DNA of 64,000 nt from Prosthecobacter debontii. Lineage in GTDB: Bacteria > Verrucomicrobiota > Verrucomicrobiia > Verrucomicrobiales > Verrucomicrobiaceae. The stretch lies in NCBI GenBank assembly GCA_945860295.1, contig CAMAQH010000002.1:62001-126000 (forward strand). The letters run 5' to 3'. Both the position numbers and the translations under genes were made by a program. This document shows, in pieces, positions 27,337 through 36,080 of this stretch. A model generated the notes under the pieces. That model was not told the DNA's origin and made no database searches. It worked only from the letters and a program-made list of their open reading frames with translations. Each line of letters opens with the position of its first letter. Within the stretch, counting starts at the first letter, position 1.

Positions 27337-29010
27337 ATGAGCGCACAAACACTCTCGGAAATGATCGCCGCATCATTCCGCGAACTCCACGAAGGATCCA
27401 TCGTCAAAGGCAGGATCCTTGAAATCAAACCGCAAGTCGTCCTCGTGGACATCGGTTACAAATCCGAAGGAGCCATCCCCTCCAACGAGTTTGAAGATGA
27501 AGACATCCAGGTCGGAGACGAGATCGAAGTCCTCCTCGAAAAACTGGAAAATGATGAAGGCATGGTCGTCCTGTCGAAGGAAAAGGCCGCCTACAAACAG
27601 AACTGGGAAAAGATTGCGATGGTGTTCCGCGATGGCGGACTCGTCAAAGGCAAGGTCAAATCCGTCGTCAAAGGTGGCCTCATGGTCAACGTCGGCGTCG
27701 AAGCCTTCCTCCCCGGTTCCCAAATCGACATCATCCCGCCGAAGGATCTCAACGAATACGTTGGCAAGGTCTTCGAATTCAAGATCGTCAAGATCAACGA
27801 CGACCGCAAAAACATCGTCCTCTCCCGTCGCGAAGTCATCGAAGCAGAGCGCGCCGAGCAGCGTCAGAAATTCCTCGATGGTGTCACCCCTGGTGACAAG
27901 GTCATCGGCGTGGTCAAGAACATCACCGACTTCGGTGTGTTCGTGGACCTCAATGGCATGGACGGTCTTCTCCACATCACCGACATGTCGTGGGGCCGCC
28001 TAAACCATCCTACCGAACTGGTCGGAATCGGTCAGCGCCTGGAAGTGCAGATCCTCGAAGTGAACCGCGAAAAAGAGCGTGTCTCCCTCGGCCTCAAGCA
28101 GCTCCAGAATAACCCTTGGGAAAACATTGAAGGCCGCTACCCATTGGGCCAGAACGTACGCGGCAAGGTCACCAAGCTCGTCGCTTACGGTGCCTTCTGC
28201 GAAATCGAAGAAGGAGTCGAAGGTCTTATCCACGTCTCCGAGCTTTCCTGGACCAAGCGCATCGCCCGTCCATCCGATGTGCTCACTGTGGGTCAAGAGA
28301 TCAATGCCGTCGTCCTTGGCATCAACAAAGACGAGCGCAAGATTAGCCTCGGCGTCCGCCAGCTGGACACCAATCCTTGGGACGACATCGACGTCCGCTA
28401 CCCGATCGGCACCCAGATCACCCGTCCGGTCCGCAATCTCACCGCTTACGGCGCCTTTGTGGAACTGGAAGAAGGTATCGACGGCATGATCCACGTCTCC
28501 GACCTCAGTTGGACACGCAAGATCAACCACCCATCCGAAATGCTCAAGAAAGGCCAGGAAGTCGAAGCCACCGTGCTCGGCATCGACAAGGCTAATCAGC
28601 GCATCAGCCTCGGCATGAAGCAGCTCGATACCGACCCATGGTCGATTATCGACACCCGCTTCAAGGTAGGCGATGTGGTGAAGGGCAAGGTCGCCAAGAT
28701 CGCCAGCTTCGGAGCCTTCATCGAACTCGAAGGTGACATTGACGGACTCGTTCACATCTCCCAGCTCAGCGAAGATCATGTGGCGAAGGTCAAAGACATC
28801 ATCAATGTCGGCGACGAAGTCGAAGCTCGCGTCATCAAAGTGGATAAGGTGGAGCGCCGTATCGGCCTCTCCGTCAAGGCCATGAACTACAGCGAAGCCG
28901 ACATCCAGAAGGAAAGCCAGGCCTTCGAAGCCCTCCGCCCAAGCACCGACCTCGTCGGACTCGAGCAGGCCTTCAAGTTCGCCAGCGAAGAATGGCGTCC
29001 GGGCGAATAA
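27337..29010 (+). CDS. rpsA: 30S ribosomal protein S1
   Basis: 557 residues from ATG 27337 (the open frame upstream is leader). Six S1 OB-fold repeats follow one another: two divergent N-terminal ones that dock on the ribosome, and four better conserved RNA-binding ones recognisable by DFGVFVDL, AYGAFCEIEEG, AYGAFVELEEG and SFGAFIELEG, each followed by LIHVSELSW-like strands. S1 brings mRNA to the 30S subunit. The leader lacks a strong Shine-Dalgarno, as is usual for rpsA. A strong terminator follows. Confidence 0.97.
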   Translation: MSAQTLSEMIAASFRELHEGSIVKGRILEIKPQVVLVDIGYKSEGAIPSNEFEDEDIQVGDEIEVLLEKLENDEGMVVLSKEKAAYKQNWEKIAMVFRDGGLVKGKVKSVVKGGLMVNVGVEAFLPGSQIDIIPPKDLNEYVGKVFEFKIVKINDDRKNIVLSRREVIEAERAEQRQKFLDGVTPGDKVIGVVKNITDFGVFVDLNGMDGLLHITDMSWGRLNHPTELVGIGQRLEVQILEVNREKERVSLGLKQLQNNPWENIEGRYPLGQNVRGKVTKLVAYGAFCEIEEGVEGLIHVSELSWTKRIARPSDVLTVGQEINAVVLGINKDERKISLGVRQLDTNPWDDIDVRYPIGTQITRPVRNLTAYGAFVELEEGIDGMIHVSDLSWTRKINHPSEMLKKGQEVEATVLGIDKANQRISLGMKQLDTDPWSIIDTRFKVGDVVKGKVAKIASFGAFIELEGDIDGLVHISQLSEDHVAKVKDIINVGDEVEARVIKVDKVERRIGLSVKAMNYSEADIQKESQAFEALRPSTDLVGLEQAFKFASEEWRPGE

Positions 29011-29044
29011 GCCTAGACACCCCGTTTCAAATCCAATCCCCGGA

Positions 29045-29071
29045 GGGACGCCACAAGGCGTCCCTTTTTTT
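29045..29071 (+). terminator. Intrinsic terminator of rpsA
   Basis: Perfect 8-base-pair stem GGGACGCC/GGCGTCCC with ACAA loop, followed by seven T. Confidence 0.95.
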
Positions 29072-29115
29072 GTGCACGGAAGATGTGCTCACGCCGTTCG
29101 TTAAACTTCACCCGC

Positions 29116-30003
29116 ATGAAATTCATCCTCCTCGCCCTCACATTACTAACCACCAGCCTCTTCGCCGTACGCCCTATTCTCTGCTGTGATTATGGTGGCG
29201 GCAAAGTGACCATCCTCTCTGCCAGAGGTGAAATCGAATGGCAGGTGGAAGCCAAAAGTCCGCAGGACTGCTGGCAGTTACCGAATGGAAACATTCTCTT
29301 TGCCTATGTCGCTGGGGCCAAGGAAGTCACACGCGATCAGAAAGTCGTCTGGGAATACAAAGCACCTGAAAATGTGAAGGTCGAGTGCCACGCCTGCCAG
29401 CCTCTGACAGACGGCAACGTGCTCGTCGTCGAGTGCGGTACGAGTCGCATCATCGAAGTCGATCGCGCCGGTAAGATCGCCAAAGAAATCAAGCTCACCA
29501 CCAAGCCCGAGGTAAAGCTGCATAACCAATTCCGCGGCACGCGCAAAACTTCCGATGGCCATTATCTCGTCTGTTTCAAAGGCGAGAGCAAAATCGTCGA
29601 ACTCGACGGCGAAGGCAAAGTGCTGCGCGAAGTCCCCGTCACTGGTGATCCCCATGAAGTCGTGCAGCTAGCCAATAAGAATCTCCTCATCACTTGCGGC
29701 GACGGACACAAAGTCGTCGAAATCGATCCCAGCGGCAAAACGGTGTGGGAACTCGACGAGAACGACCTGCCCGGTAACACCCTGCGCCTCATGGCTGGCT
29801 GTCATCGCCTGCCGAATGGTAACACGATCTTCGCAAACTATCTCGGTCACGGCCATCTGGGCGAGCAGTCTCAGTTCTTCGAGCTGACACCTGACAAGAG
29901 AGTCGTCTGGGCCTTTGAAGACAAAGGCCGCTTCAAGACCATCAATCAGATCATGGCACTCGATGACAAAGGCGACGTGAGCAAAGGCGAAGTACACCGC
30001 TGA
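29116..30003 (+). CDS. Secreted beta-propeller protein (PQQ/NHL-like)
   Basis: 295 residues from ATG 29116, with signal peptide MKFILLALTLLTTSLFA. The mature part has repeated blades with the pattern xxRLPNGNTLxxxxGxxxxIxEIDxxGKxxWE: CWQLPNGNILFA, VDRAGKIAKE, VELDGEGKVLRE, EIDPSGKTVWE, CHRLPNGNTIFA. It is probably a periplasmic propeller of the PQQ-like/arylsulfotransferase-like superfamily; ligand unknown. The stop TGA abuts the stop of the convergent folP within TGATCA. Confidence 0.8.
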   Translation: MKFILLALTLLTTSLFAVRPILCCDYGGGKVTILSARGEIEWQVEAKSPQDCWQLPNGNILFAYVAGAKEVTRDQKVVWEYKAPENVKVECHACQPLTDGNVLVVECGTSRIIEVDRAGKIAKEIKLTTKPEVKLHNQFRGTRKTSDGHYLVCFKGESKIVELDGEGKVLREVPVTGDPHEVVQLANKNLLITCGDGHKVVEIDPSGKTVWELDENDLPGNTLRLMAGCHRLPNGNTIFANYLGHGHLGEQSQFFELTPDKRVVWAFEDKGRFKTINQIMALDDKGDVSKGEVHR

Positions 30004-30837
30004 TCAGCGCACCGACCACAGCACTTTCACGGCCTGTGCCGCTGCCTGCACATTGTGGACGCGGAAGACCTGGGCACCACGCTGCATCCCAGCGGCGATG
30101 CAGGCCACGGTTCCTGCATCGCGCTCCAGCGCAGGCAATCCGAGCACATCGCCGATGACCGTTTTGCGTGACACCGGCAGCAAGATCGGTAGCTCAAATC
30201 GATGCAGCCGTTCCAACTCCCGATAGATCACTAGGTTGTCATCACGCTGCTTCGCGAAGTCGATTCCGGGGTCAAGGATGATGTTCTCACGCGGCAGTCC
30301 CACGCTCTCTGCCATGATCAGCTTCTGGGTAAAGAAGTGCTCCAGCGTGTCCATGATGCTCTCATACTTCACATGCGTGTGCGACACCTTAGGCTGACCG
30401 ATACTGTGCATGATGAGCAGGCTCGCGTTGTGCTCGGCACAGAGTTTCGCGTTAAAGGCATCTGGCAGGCCACTGATATCGTTGATCAAGTCACCGCCCT
30501 CTGGCAAAATTGTGGCGATGACATCGCTGCGCCAAGTATTGATCGAAAGCAGTGGCGAATTGTGATGAGCCTTCAGCTCAGGCCACTTCGCCAGAAAGGG
30601 AAGTAGCCGGTCGATCTCTTCACTTACGCTGATCGCCTCACGATTCGTCCGCGCACTTTCCGCACCGATGTCGATGATGTCCGCACCATCTCGAAGCATC
30701 TGCTCGGCCTGGGCAAGCGCCGCCGTCGGGTCCAGCGTGCCATCACCACAAAACGAATCATCATTGATGTTCACGATCCCCATCACCAAAGGCTGGCGCG
30801 GAAACTCGATGGTGTACTGGCGTGCTCTCCAAATCAT
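30004..30837 (-). CDS. folP: Dihydropteroate synthase-like protein (divergent)
   Basis: 277 residues, the normal length. DHPS joins 6-hydroxymethyl-dihydropterin diphosphate with p-aminobenzoate. The motifs are recognisable but altered: MGIVNINDDSF for MGILNVTPDSF, DIGAESART for DIGGESTRP, SINTW for SVDTY, LINDISG intact, DPGIDFAKQRDDNL for DPGIGFGKT, SRKTVIG for SRKSFIG, and FRVHNV at the end. Lys and His of the active site remain. It may be the genuine DHPS of this lineage or a paralogue with another pterin role. No other folate gene is adjacent. Confidence 0.78.
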   Translation of the reverse strand: MIWRARQYTIEFPRQPLVMGIVNINDDSFCGDGTLDPTAALAQAEQMLRDGADIIDIGAESARTNREAISVSEEIDRLLPFLAKWPELKAHHNSPLLSINTWRSDVIATILPEGGDLINDISGLPDAFNAKLCAEHNASLLIMHSIGQPKVSHTHVKYESIMDTLEHFFTQKLIMAESVGLPRENIILDPGIDFAKQRDDNLVIYRELERLHRFELPILLPVSRKTVIGDVLGLPALERDAGTVACIAAGMQRGAQVFRVHNVQAAAQAVKVLWSVR

Positions 30838-30877
30838 GTGCTGTGCCTTTAGAGCGCGTGCTCACACTGTCCAGCCC

Positions 30878-31138
30878 ATGCGCGGCTATTTGCATGGTGA
30901 CGGCATCATCCTCCGCAACATCAAATCGGCGAACATTTTGCTCGATGCACAGGTCAAGGCGGAGGCATCAGATTTCACGCTGGCGCGGCACGTAGGCGGT
31001 GCGTGTGCTGCGCGTGAGTTGGTGCTTCGCCAAATGATTCTAACGCAGCACCGTCGGCGGCTCAGAGTGCATTCGACCATTACATACCACCGGAGAAGAG
31101 ACGGCTATCACCACATTCGTCCTAGATCATGCCGGTGA
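30878..31138 (+). pseudogene. Protein-kinase catalytic-core relic
   Basis: About 40 codons from 30878 match the catalytic loop and activation start of a Ser/Thr kinase: YLHGDGIILRNIKSANILLD, SDFTLARHVGG. The HRD motif has become LRN and DFG has become DFT, and neither the N-lobe nor the C-lobe is present. The remainder of the frame to the stop at 31138 is not family-like. A decayed fragment, not a functional gene. Confidence 0.65.
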
Positions 31139-31208
31139 CGCAGCCTTTCATTCGGGTTCATGACAGGGCAGTTGCTTCCCTTTCTGCTTCAGGCAATGTG
31201 GGCTCGCT

Positions 31209-32348
31209 GTGACGCTCACTCAGGACAGAAATATTCAGACCGGACTCGCTGGATCCTTTGTGATCCACGCGATCGCGTTGCTGGTTCTGCTGTGGAGTTT
31301 CACGACAGAGCCAGGCAAACGTTTGCTGGAGCCGCCGGCGGTGAAGGAAGAGACAGTGCAGGACGTGACGATGATCTACCCCGAGCAGATCATCCCAGCG
31401 CCGCTGCTGCCAAAGCCACCACCGCCAAAAGCCTACATCCGCACGACTCAGAATGATGGGATCGCAGCGACTCCTAAGGGCGCGGCTTTTCAATCCGACC
31501 GTAACACGCGCGCAGCCAGCAAGCTACCACCGAGATCAGACGCCACACTGATGATGCCGACCACTGACGGCACCGCGCCGACGAAGAGGGAGTTGGCGAA
31601 TCGTGATTATCGGGATGGGCAGATCAAGAATGACAACGCGCCGCCAGCCAATGCCACACCGCTGGAAATGCGCACCCCCCAGCAGCAGCCGACTCCGCCA
31701 GTACAGCCCACACAGGTGGCAAAAGCCACGCCAGCCGATGCCACACCGCTAGTTAAGATGATGGAGGAACTGGACAAGGACGCCGCGCGGCTCGATCCGA
31801 ACCGATTGCCTATCGAAGTGCGCAAGGCTGAAAAGCAAAAAGTCGCCGAACAAACTCCACCGAAACCTCAGGTGCGTGAACCTCAAGACCAGTCCCCGCC
31901 TATGCCCAAAGCAATCCCGGTGACTGATCCGCTGAAGATTACCGCTGGCAGACCTGAAAGAGATGCCTTCAATCCTTTCACACGCACCGGCAAACAAGAT
32001 GGAGCGATCAATCGTGAGGGCGAAAACGCCGTCGATTCGGAAGCCACGCCGCTGGGCAAATACATGCGCCAAGTCACTGGGGCGGTGGAGAAAAAGTGGC
32101 ATCTCTATGTCAATCTCGGCAAGGACTCGATCAACTTTGGTCGGGTGCGCTTTCGCTTCTATGTGGACAAGCGCGGCATACCACAAGATCTCAAAATTCT
32201 CTCCGATGCCCGTGATGCCGATCCGCGCATGAGAGAGTTGACGTTGCGCGCCATTCTTGATGCGCAGATCCCACCGATCCCAGCCGACCTGCTACCCACG
32301 CTGGATGAAGATCGCGTGAAGATCGAGTATGAAGCCATTGTCTATTGA
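31209..32348 (+). CDS. TonB/TolA-like protein
   Basis: 379 residues from a GTG at 31209. A short cytoplasmic end and one membrane helix (about 13-31) are followed by a Pro-rich, Ala/Thr/Lys-rich periplasm-spanning region with long charged helical parts (about 170-210) and a compact C-terminal domain (about 285-379) with VRFRFYVDKRGIPQDLKIL, like the TonB/TolA fold. TonB-type proteins pass proton-motive energy to outer-membrane transporters. No exbB/exbD gene is adjacent. The next gene begins 3 bases after the stop. Confidence 0.82.
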   Translation: MTLTQDRNIQTGLAGSFVIHAIALLVLLWSFTTEPGKRLLEPPAVKEETVQDVTMIYPEQIIPAPLLPKPPPPKAYIRTTQNDGIAATPKGAAFQSDRNTRAASKLPPRSDATLMMPTTDGTAPTKRELANRDYRDGQIKNDNAPPANATPLEMRTPQQQPTPPVQPTQVAKATPADATPLVKMMEELDKDAARLDPNRLPIEVRKAEKQKVAEQTPPKPQVREPQDQSPPMPKAIPVTDPLKITAGRPERDAFNPFTRTGKQDGAINREGENAVDSEATPLGKYMRQVTGAVEKKWHLYVNLGKDSINFGRVRFRFYVDKRGIPQDLKILSDARDADPRMRELTLRAILDAQIPPIPADLLPTLDEDRVKIEYEAIVY

Positions 32349-32351
32349 GCC

Positions 32352-33239
32352 GTGATCGTCCACACACTCGACCTGCATTTTCAAAACACGCCTGGGCTGA
32401 TCGCTGCCTATGTGATCGAGACGAGTAGCGGTCTGGTATTGATCGAGACCGGACCGGGCTCGACGCTCGAAAAGCTGCGGGATGGCATTTGCGCACTTGG
32501 GCTGGATGAAAAGAACGTTAGGCATGTCTTCATCACCCACATCCACCTCGATCATGCCGGAGCTGCTGGCTGGTGGGCGCAGCGGGGCGCGCAGGTGTAT
32601 TGCCATGAAAAGGCAGCACGGCACTTGATTGATCCCGCCAAGCTGATCTCTAGCGCACGGCAGATTTATGCGGAGCGCATGGACTCGCTCTGGGGTGAGA
32701 TGCTGCCTGCACCGGAGGAGCGCGTCACCGTGCTAGCCGATGGCGAAAGTGTGACGGTGGGAGATGTCACGATCAGCGCCTGGGACACGCCGGGCCATGC
32801 GCGGCATCATCATGCTTTCGTGATCGGCGATGTCTGCTTCACGGGCGATGTGGCAGGGATGCGTTTGGCGGGGACTAACTATCTCTCCGTGACTGCCGCA
32901 CCACCGCAGTTTGAACCCGTGGCTTATATGGCCTCGGTAGGTCGGCTCGCTAGGGCAGGGTTTAGAAAGCTTTATCTCACCCACTTCGGTGAGATCACCG
33001 AAGTGGCGGCGCATCTGGCCGAGTATCGGCAGCGCATCCAGGCCGTGCATGAGGCCGTGCTCCGAGATCACGCCGCTGGCTTGACCACCGTGCAGATTCG
33101 CGCCCGCTATGAAAGTCGCGAGCACACGCTCGCCACAGCGCTCGGTGTTACCGCCACCGACTGGGAGCGACTGGAGCAATCGAACAACACGAACATGTGC
33201 GCCGACGGCGTGCATTTATCTGTGGTGAAATCCTATTAA
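32352..33239 (+). CDS. Metallo-beta-lactamase-fold hydrolase
   Basis: 295 residues from a GTG at 32352. The metal ligands are in THIHLDHAG (HxHxDH), TPGHARHHH, FTGDVAG and YLTHFGE, a complete binuclear site of the glyoxalase II-like type. Length and the extra C-terminal helical part (about 220-295) suggest a hydrolase of thioesters or lactones; specificity unknown. Tight spacing indicates cotranscription with the TonB-like gene, and galM follows 14 bases later. Confidence 0.88.
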   Translation: MIVHTLDLHFQNTPGLIAAYVIETSSGLVLIETGPGSTLEKLRDGICALGLDEKNVRHVFITHIHLDHAGAAGWWAQRGAQVYCHEKAARHLIDPAKLISSARQIYAERMDSLWGEMLPAPEERVTVLADGESVTVGDVTISAWDTPGHARHHHAFVIGDVCFTGDVAGMRLAGTNYLSVTAAPPQFEPVAYMASVGRLARAGFRKLYLTHFGEITEVAAHLAEYRQRIQAVHEAVLRDHAAGLTTVQIRARYESREHTLATALGVTATDWERLEQSNNTNMCADGVHLSVVKSY

Positions 33240-33253
33240 CCTTATTCCGAACA

Positions 33254-34330
33254 ATGCGAGACACTCCAAAACCTGAATCTTTTGGCTCGATGCCTGATGG
33301 CACGGCTGTCGATGTTTTTACTCTCACGAACAGCCGTGGTCTGAGAATGCGGGTGATGACTTACGGGGTGGTCGTGCTGAGTCTGGATGTGCCGGACCGG
33401 ACGGGCACGCTGGCAGATGTGGTGCTGGGACACGGCTCTTTGGAGGCTCATCTGCGGGACGCTTCCTTTCACGGCACGTTGGCGGGGCGGTATGCGAATC
33501 GAATCGCGCTGGGTAAATTCACACTGGATGGCAATGAGTACACAGTCGCCACGAACAACGAGCCAGCAGGCATTCCCTGCGCGCTGCATGGAGGGGTGAA
33601 GGGTTTTGATAAAGTCGTCTGGAAAGCAGAAGGCCTGAGCTGTGCGGAGGCTCAGGGCGCGCGCTTTCATCACACCAGCCCAGATGGTGATGAAGGCTAC
33701 CCTGGCAATTTGGAGGTGAGCATCACCTACTGGCTGACTGACAGTGACGAATGGCAGATCGAGTATGAGGCACACACGGACAAAGCCACTCCGGTGAATC
33801 TGACTCAGCACGCTTATTTCAATCTGAAGGGTGAAGGCTGCGGCGACATTTTGGATCATGAGCTGACTCTCCATGCGGCGCGTTTTACGCCGGTGAATGT
33901 GGGCTTGATTCCGACAGGTGAGCTGCGCGCAGTGGCAGGAACACCGCTCGACTTCACAGCACCGAGCGTGATCGGCGAACGCATCGAAGCCGATGACGAG
34001 CAGCTTCGATTCGCACGTGGTTATGATCACAACTTTGTGCTGAATCATGCTGATGACGATCTCACGCTGGCAGCGCGTGTTCATGAGCCGGTGAGTGGTC
34101 GAGTGATGGAAGTGCTGACCACGGAGCCGGGCGTGCAGTTTTATACCGGCAACTTTCTCACTGGTGAGCACTGCGGCAAATCGGGGCAGCCTTACCCGTT
34201 CCGCCATGGTTTCTGTCTGGAGACGCAGCACTTCCCCGACTCGCCAAATCAGCCCAGTTTTCCGAACACGATCCTGCGGCCAGGTGAGACGCTGAGAAGC
34301 AAGACGATCTACCGCTTCCTTACCGCTTGA
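33254..34330 (+). CDS. galM: Aldose 1-epimerase (mutarotase)
   Basis: 358 residues from ATG 33254. It interconverts alpha and beta anomers of hexoses. The family blocks are GRYANRIALGKF, LHGGVKGFDKVVW, the catalytic His in NLTQHAYFNL and the catalytic Glu in FCLETQHFPDSPN, with ARGYDHNFVL between. No signal peptide, hence cytoplasmic. No leloir-pathway genes adjoin it. Confidence 0.95.
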   Translation: MRDTPKPESFGSMPDGTAVDVFTLTNSRGLRMRVMTYGVVVLSLDVPDRTGTLADVVLGHGSLEAHLRDASFHGTLAGRYANRIALGKFTLDGNEYTVATNNEPAGIPCALHGGVKGFDKVVWKAEGLSCAEAQGARFHHTSPDGDEGYPGNLEVSITYWLTDSDEWQIEYEAHTDKATPVNLTQHAYFNLKGEGCGDILDHELTLHAARFTPVNVGLIPTGELRAVAGTPLDFTAPSVIGERIEADDEQLRFARGYDHNFVLNHADDDLTLAARVHEPVSGRVMEVLTTEPGVQFYTGNFLTGEHCGKSGQPYPFRHGFCLETQHFPDSPNQPSFPNTILRPGETLRSKTIYRFLTA

Positions 34331-34352
34331 AGCTCTTTATTCTCTGCGCTCT

Positions 34353-35792
34353 ATGCTGAGGTTTTCTCCTGCCACACTGCTACTCATCCTACTCCTGGGT
34401 GGATCAGGCATGGGCTGGTGGCTTTCTCAAAGGCCTGCTAGCAAAGCGCCAGACGGACCAGAGCCAGAAGATCTGCGCAAACAGGTGACGCTGCTCGAAG
34501 GTCAGGTGGAGTATCTGCAAGGCCAAGTCGGCGCGCTCCAGGAAGAGAACACGCAACTGATCCAAAAGCTGGGCACGCTGGGAATGAAAGGTGTCGCCAA
34601 GATGGATGACGCGCCCGTTCCCGCAAATGATGAGCCGCCAGACTTTGTCGGTATGGGTCTAGACATGATGAAATTCCGCAAGCTACAAGCTCTGCCAATC
34701 CCGACGATGGGAACCAGTGCGGCAGAAGTAGAGCGCGTGATTTTACAATGGCTACGCAAGCAGCAACCGGGAGATGAAGCGCCGCGTTTTGGGCTGGCTT
34801 TGACGGCTCTCGGCTGGATCGATAAACCTGTCGATCCCCTGCCCCTGCGCGCTGCGGTATTGGCCCGCCAGATCGGCGGCTGGTATGATCCTGAGTCGAG
34901 CACGTTGATGGTGACGGATGAAAAACCTGCGCCGGGAATGCCTGCACCTGATCGACCGCTGGCGATCGCGTTTGGCCAGCTTTTGCGGGAGTATGGGAGC
35001 ACGTTGTTTCCGGGGGAGCAGGCTGAAGTCCACTCCAAACTCAGCACTGACGAGCGCATCGCGCGTGAGGCTTTGATCGCGGGTGATGCTGGTCTCACAC
35101 GCTTTTTGTTTGGCATTCAGAATCCCATCCCGCAAAGCCCGAACGATCTGCCCGCAGATGATCCTGATCATCCGATCAATCAGGTGCCGATGCCGGTGTA
35201 TTTGAAGGAGTTGGCCATGTTCCCTTTCAGCAGAGGCTTTGAGTTCAGCCAATCTCTGCACAGCGCGGGCGATTATGCCCAGATGAATGCGGCCTACTCA
35301 CGCCCACCGACATCATGCGCTGAAGTCATCGAGCCTGAGCGCTTTCTCGATGCCACGCGGCTACCGCCTGCTCCGGTCACTATATCTTCCACAGAGATCG
35401 AGAAGACGCAGCCCTACTGGGATGACCGGCTGGGTCGCTTCGCCACTTTTGTCGCGCTGCGCACCTACAACAGCGAAGAAGAAGCGGGCAAAGCCGCACG
35501 CGGCTGGAAGGGAGATCGACTGCTCGCCTATGCCGCGCCTGATGCACCGCGCGACCACGCCGCTTGGCAGACGCTTTGGCTGACTGAGGCAGACGCCGTG
35601 GCCTTTTTCAAAGCGATGCGCAGCTGCCTTTCTCAGCGCTATGACGCCAGCCTCAGCACCGACACGCTAGGCCAAGTCACGCTCGAAGCTCAGGGCCGTC
35701 ATGTGCGCTTGATCACGAATCGTGACGGTCTCGGCGTGTTGCTCATAGATGCGGCCACACCAGCATTTGCAGAAGCCCTGACGCGGCTCTAA
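34353..35792 (+). CDS. Membrane-anchored coiled-coil protein with an inactive-looking gluzincin-like domain
   Basis: 479 residues. An N-terminal anchor (about 5-25) is followed by a coiled coil (about 38-72) and a large domain (from about 110). The latter has GGWYDPESSTLMV, then AIAFGQLLREYG where related putative zinc peptidases have an HExxH helix, and REALIAGDAGLTRF where their third ligand Glu sits. With His/Glu residues missing from the central helix it is probably not a peptidase. The C-terminal part (about 360-470) is unrecognised. The acyP start follows the TAA directly. Confidence 0.6.
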   Translation: MLRFSPATLLLILLLGGSGMGWWLSQRPASKAPDGPEPEDLRKQVTLLEGQVEYLQGQVGALQEENTQLIQKLGTLGMKGVAKMDDAPVPANDEPPDFVGMGLDMMKFRKLQALPIPTMGTSAAEVERVILQWLRKQQPGDEAPRFGLALTALGWIDKPVDPLPLRAAVLARQIGGWYDPESSTLMVTDEKPAPGMPAPDRPLAIAFGQLLREYGSTLFPGEQAEVHSKLSTDERIAREALIAGDAGLTRFLFGIQNPIPQSPNDLPADDPDHPINQVPMPVYLKELAMFPFSRGFEFSQSLHSAGDYAQMNAAYSRPPTSCAEVIEPERFLDATRLPPAPVTISSTEIEKTQPYWDDRLGRFATFVALRTYNSEEEAGKAARGWKGDRLLAYAAPDAPRDHAAWQTLWLTEADAVAFFKAMRSCLSQRYDASLSTDTLGQVTLEAQGRHVRLITNRDGLGVLLIDAATPAFAEALTRL

Positions 35793-36080
35793 ATGAGGCG
35801 GTTCATGCCAGCCAAAAAAGTCATCTATTCAGGCCGCGTCCAAGGCGTCGGCTTCCGTTATAGCACCAAGCAGATCGCGGCAGGCTATGAAGTCACGGGC
35901 AGCGTGAAGAATCTCCCAGATGGCCGCGTGGAATTGCAGGCGATGTCGCATGATGCTGACGAACTCGAGGGCTTCTTGGCCGCCATTGATGAAAGTAATC
36001 TCGGCTCTCTCATCAAGGAGCGTGAGGTGAGCAGCATTCCTGTTTCCCCTGGTCAGCGCGGGTTCACGATTGTGAAGTAG
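35793..36080 (+). CDS. acyP: Acylphosphatase
   Basis: 95 residues (or 91 from the second ATG at 35805). The small ferredoxin-like enzyme hydrolyses acyl phosphates. The phosphate-binding loop is GRVQGVGFRYST with the catalytic Arg, and the catalytic Asn is in VKNLPDGRVE; both are intact. The ATG immediately follows the upstream stop, so translation may be coupled. The 3' end overlaps the convergent rsmH by 17 bases. Confidence 0.95.
   Translation: MRRFMPAKKVIYSGRVQGVGFRYSTKQIAAGYEVTGSVKNLPDGRVELQAMSHDADELEGFLAAIDESNLGSLIKEREVSSIPVSPGQRGFTIVK

Noticed and set aside
27373-27975. 200-residue acidic minus-strand frame in rpsA, and a similar 259-residue one at 28000-28779
   Set aside because: Both are mirror frames of the Lys/Arg-rich S1 repeats; Asp/Glu richness is the reverse complement of S1 codon use.
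33242-34231. 329-residue minus-strand frame opposite galM
   Set aside because: Antisense of a clear aldose epimerase gene.
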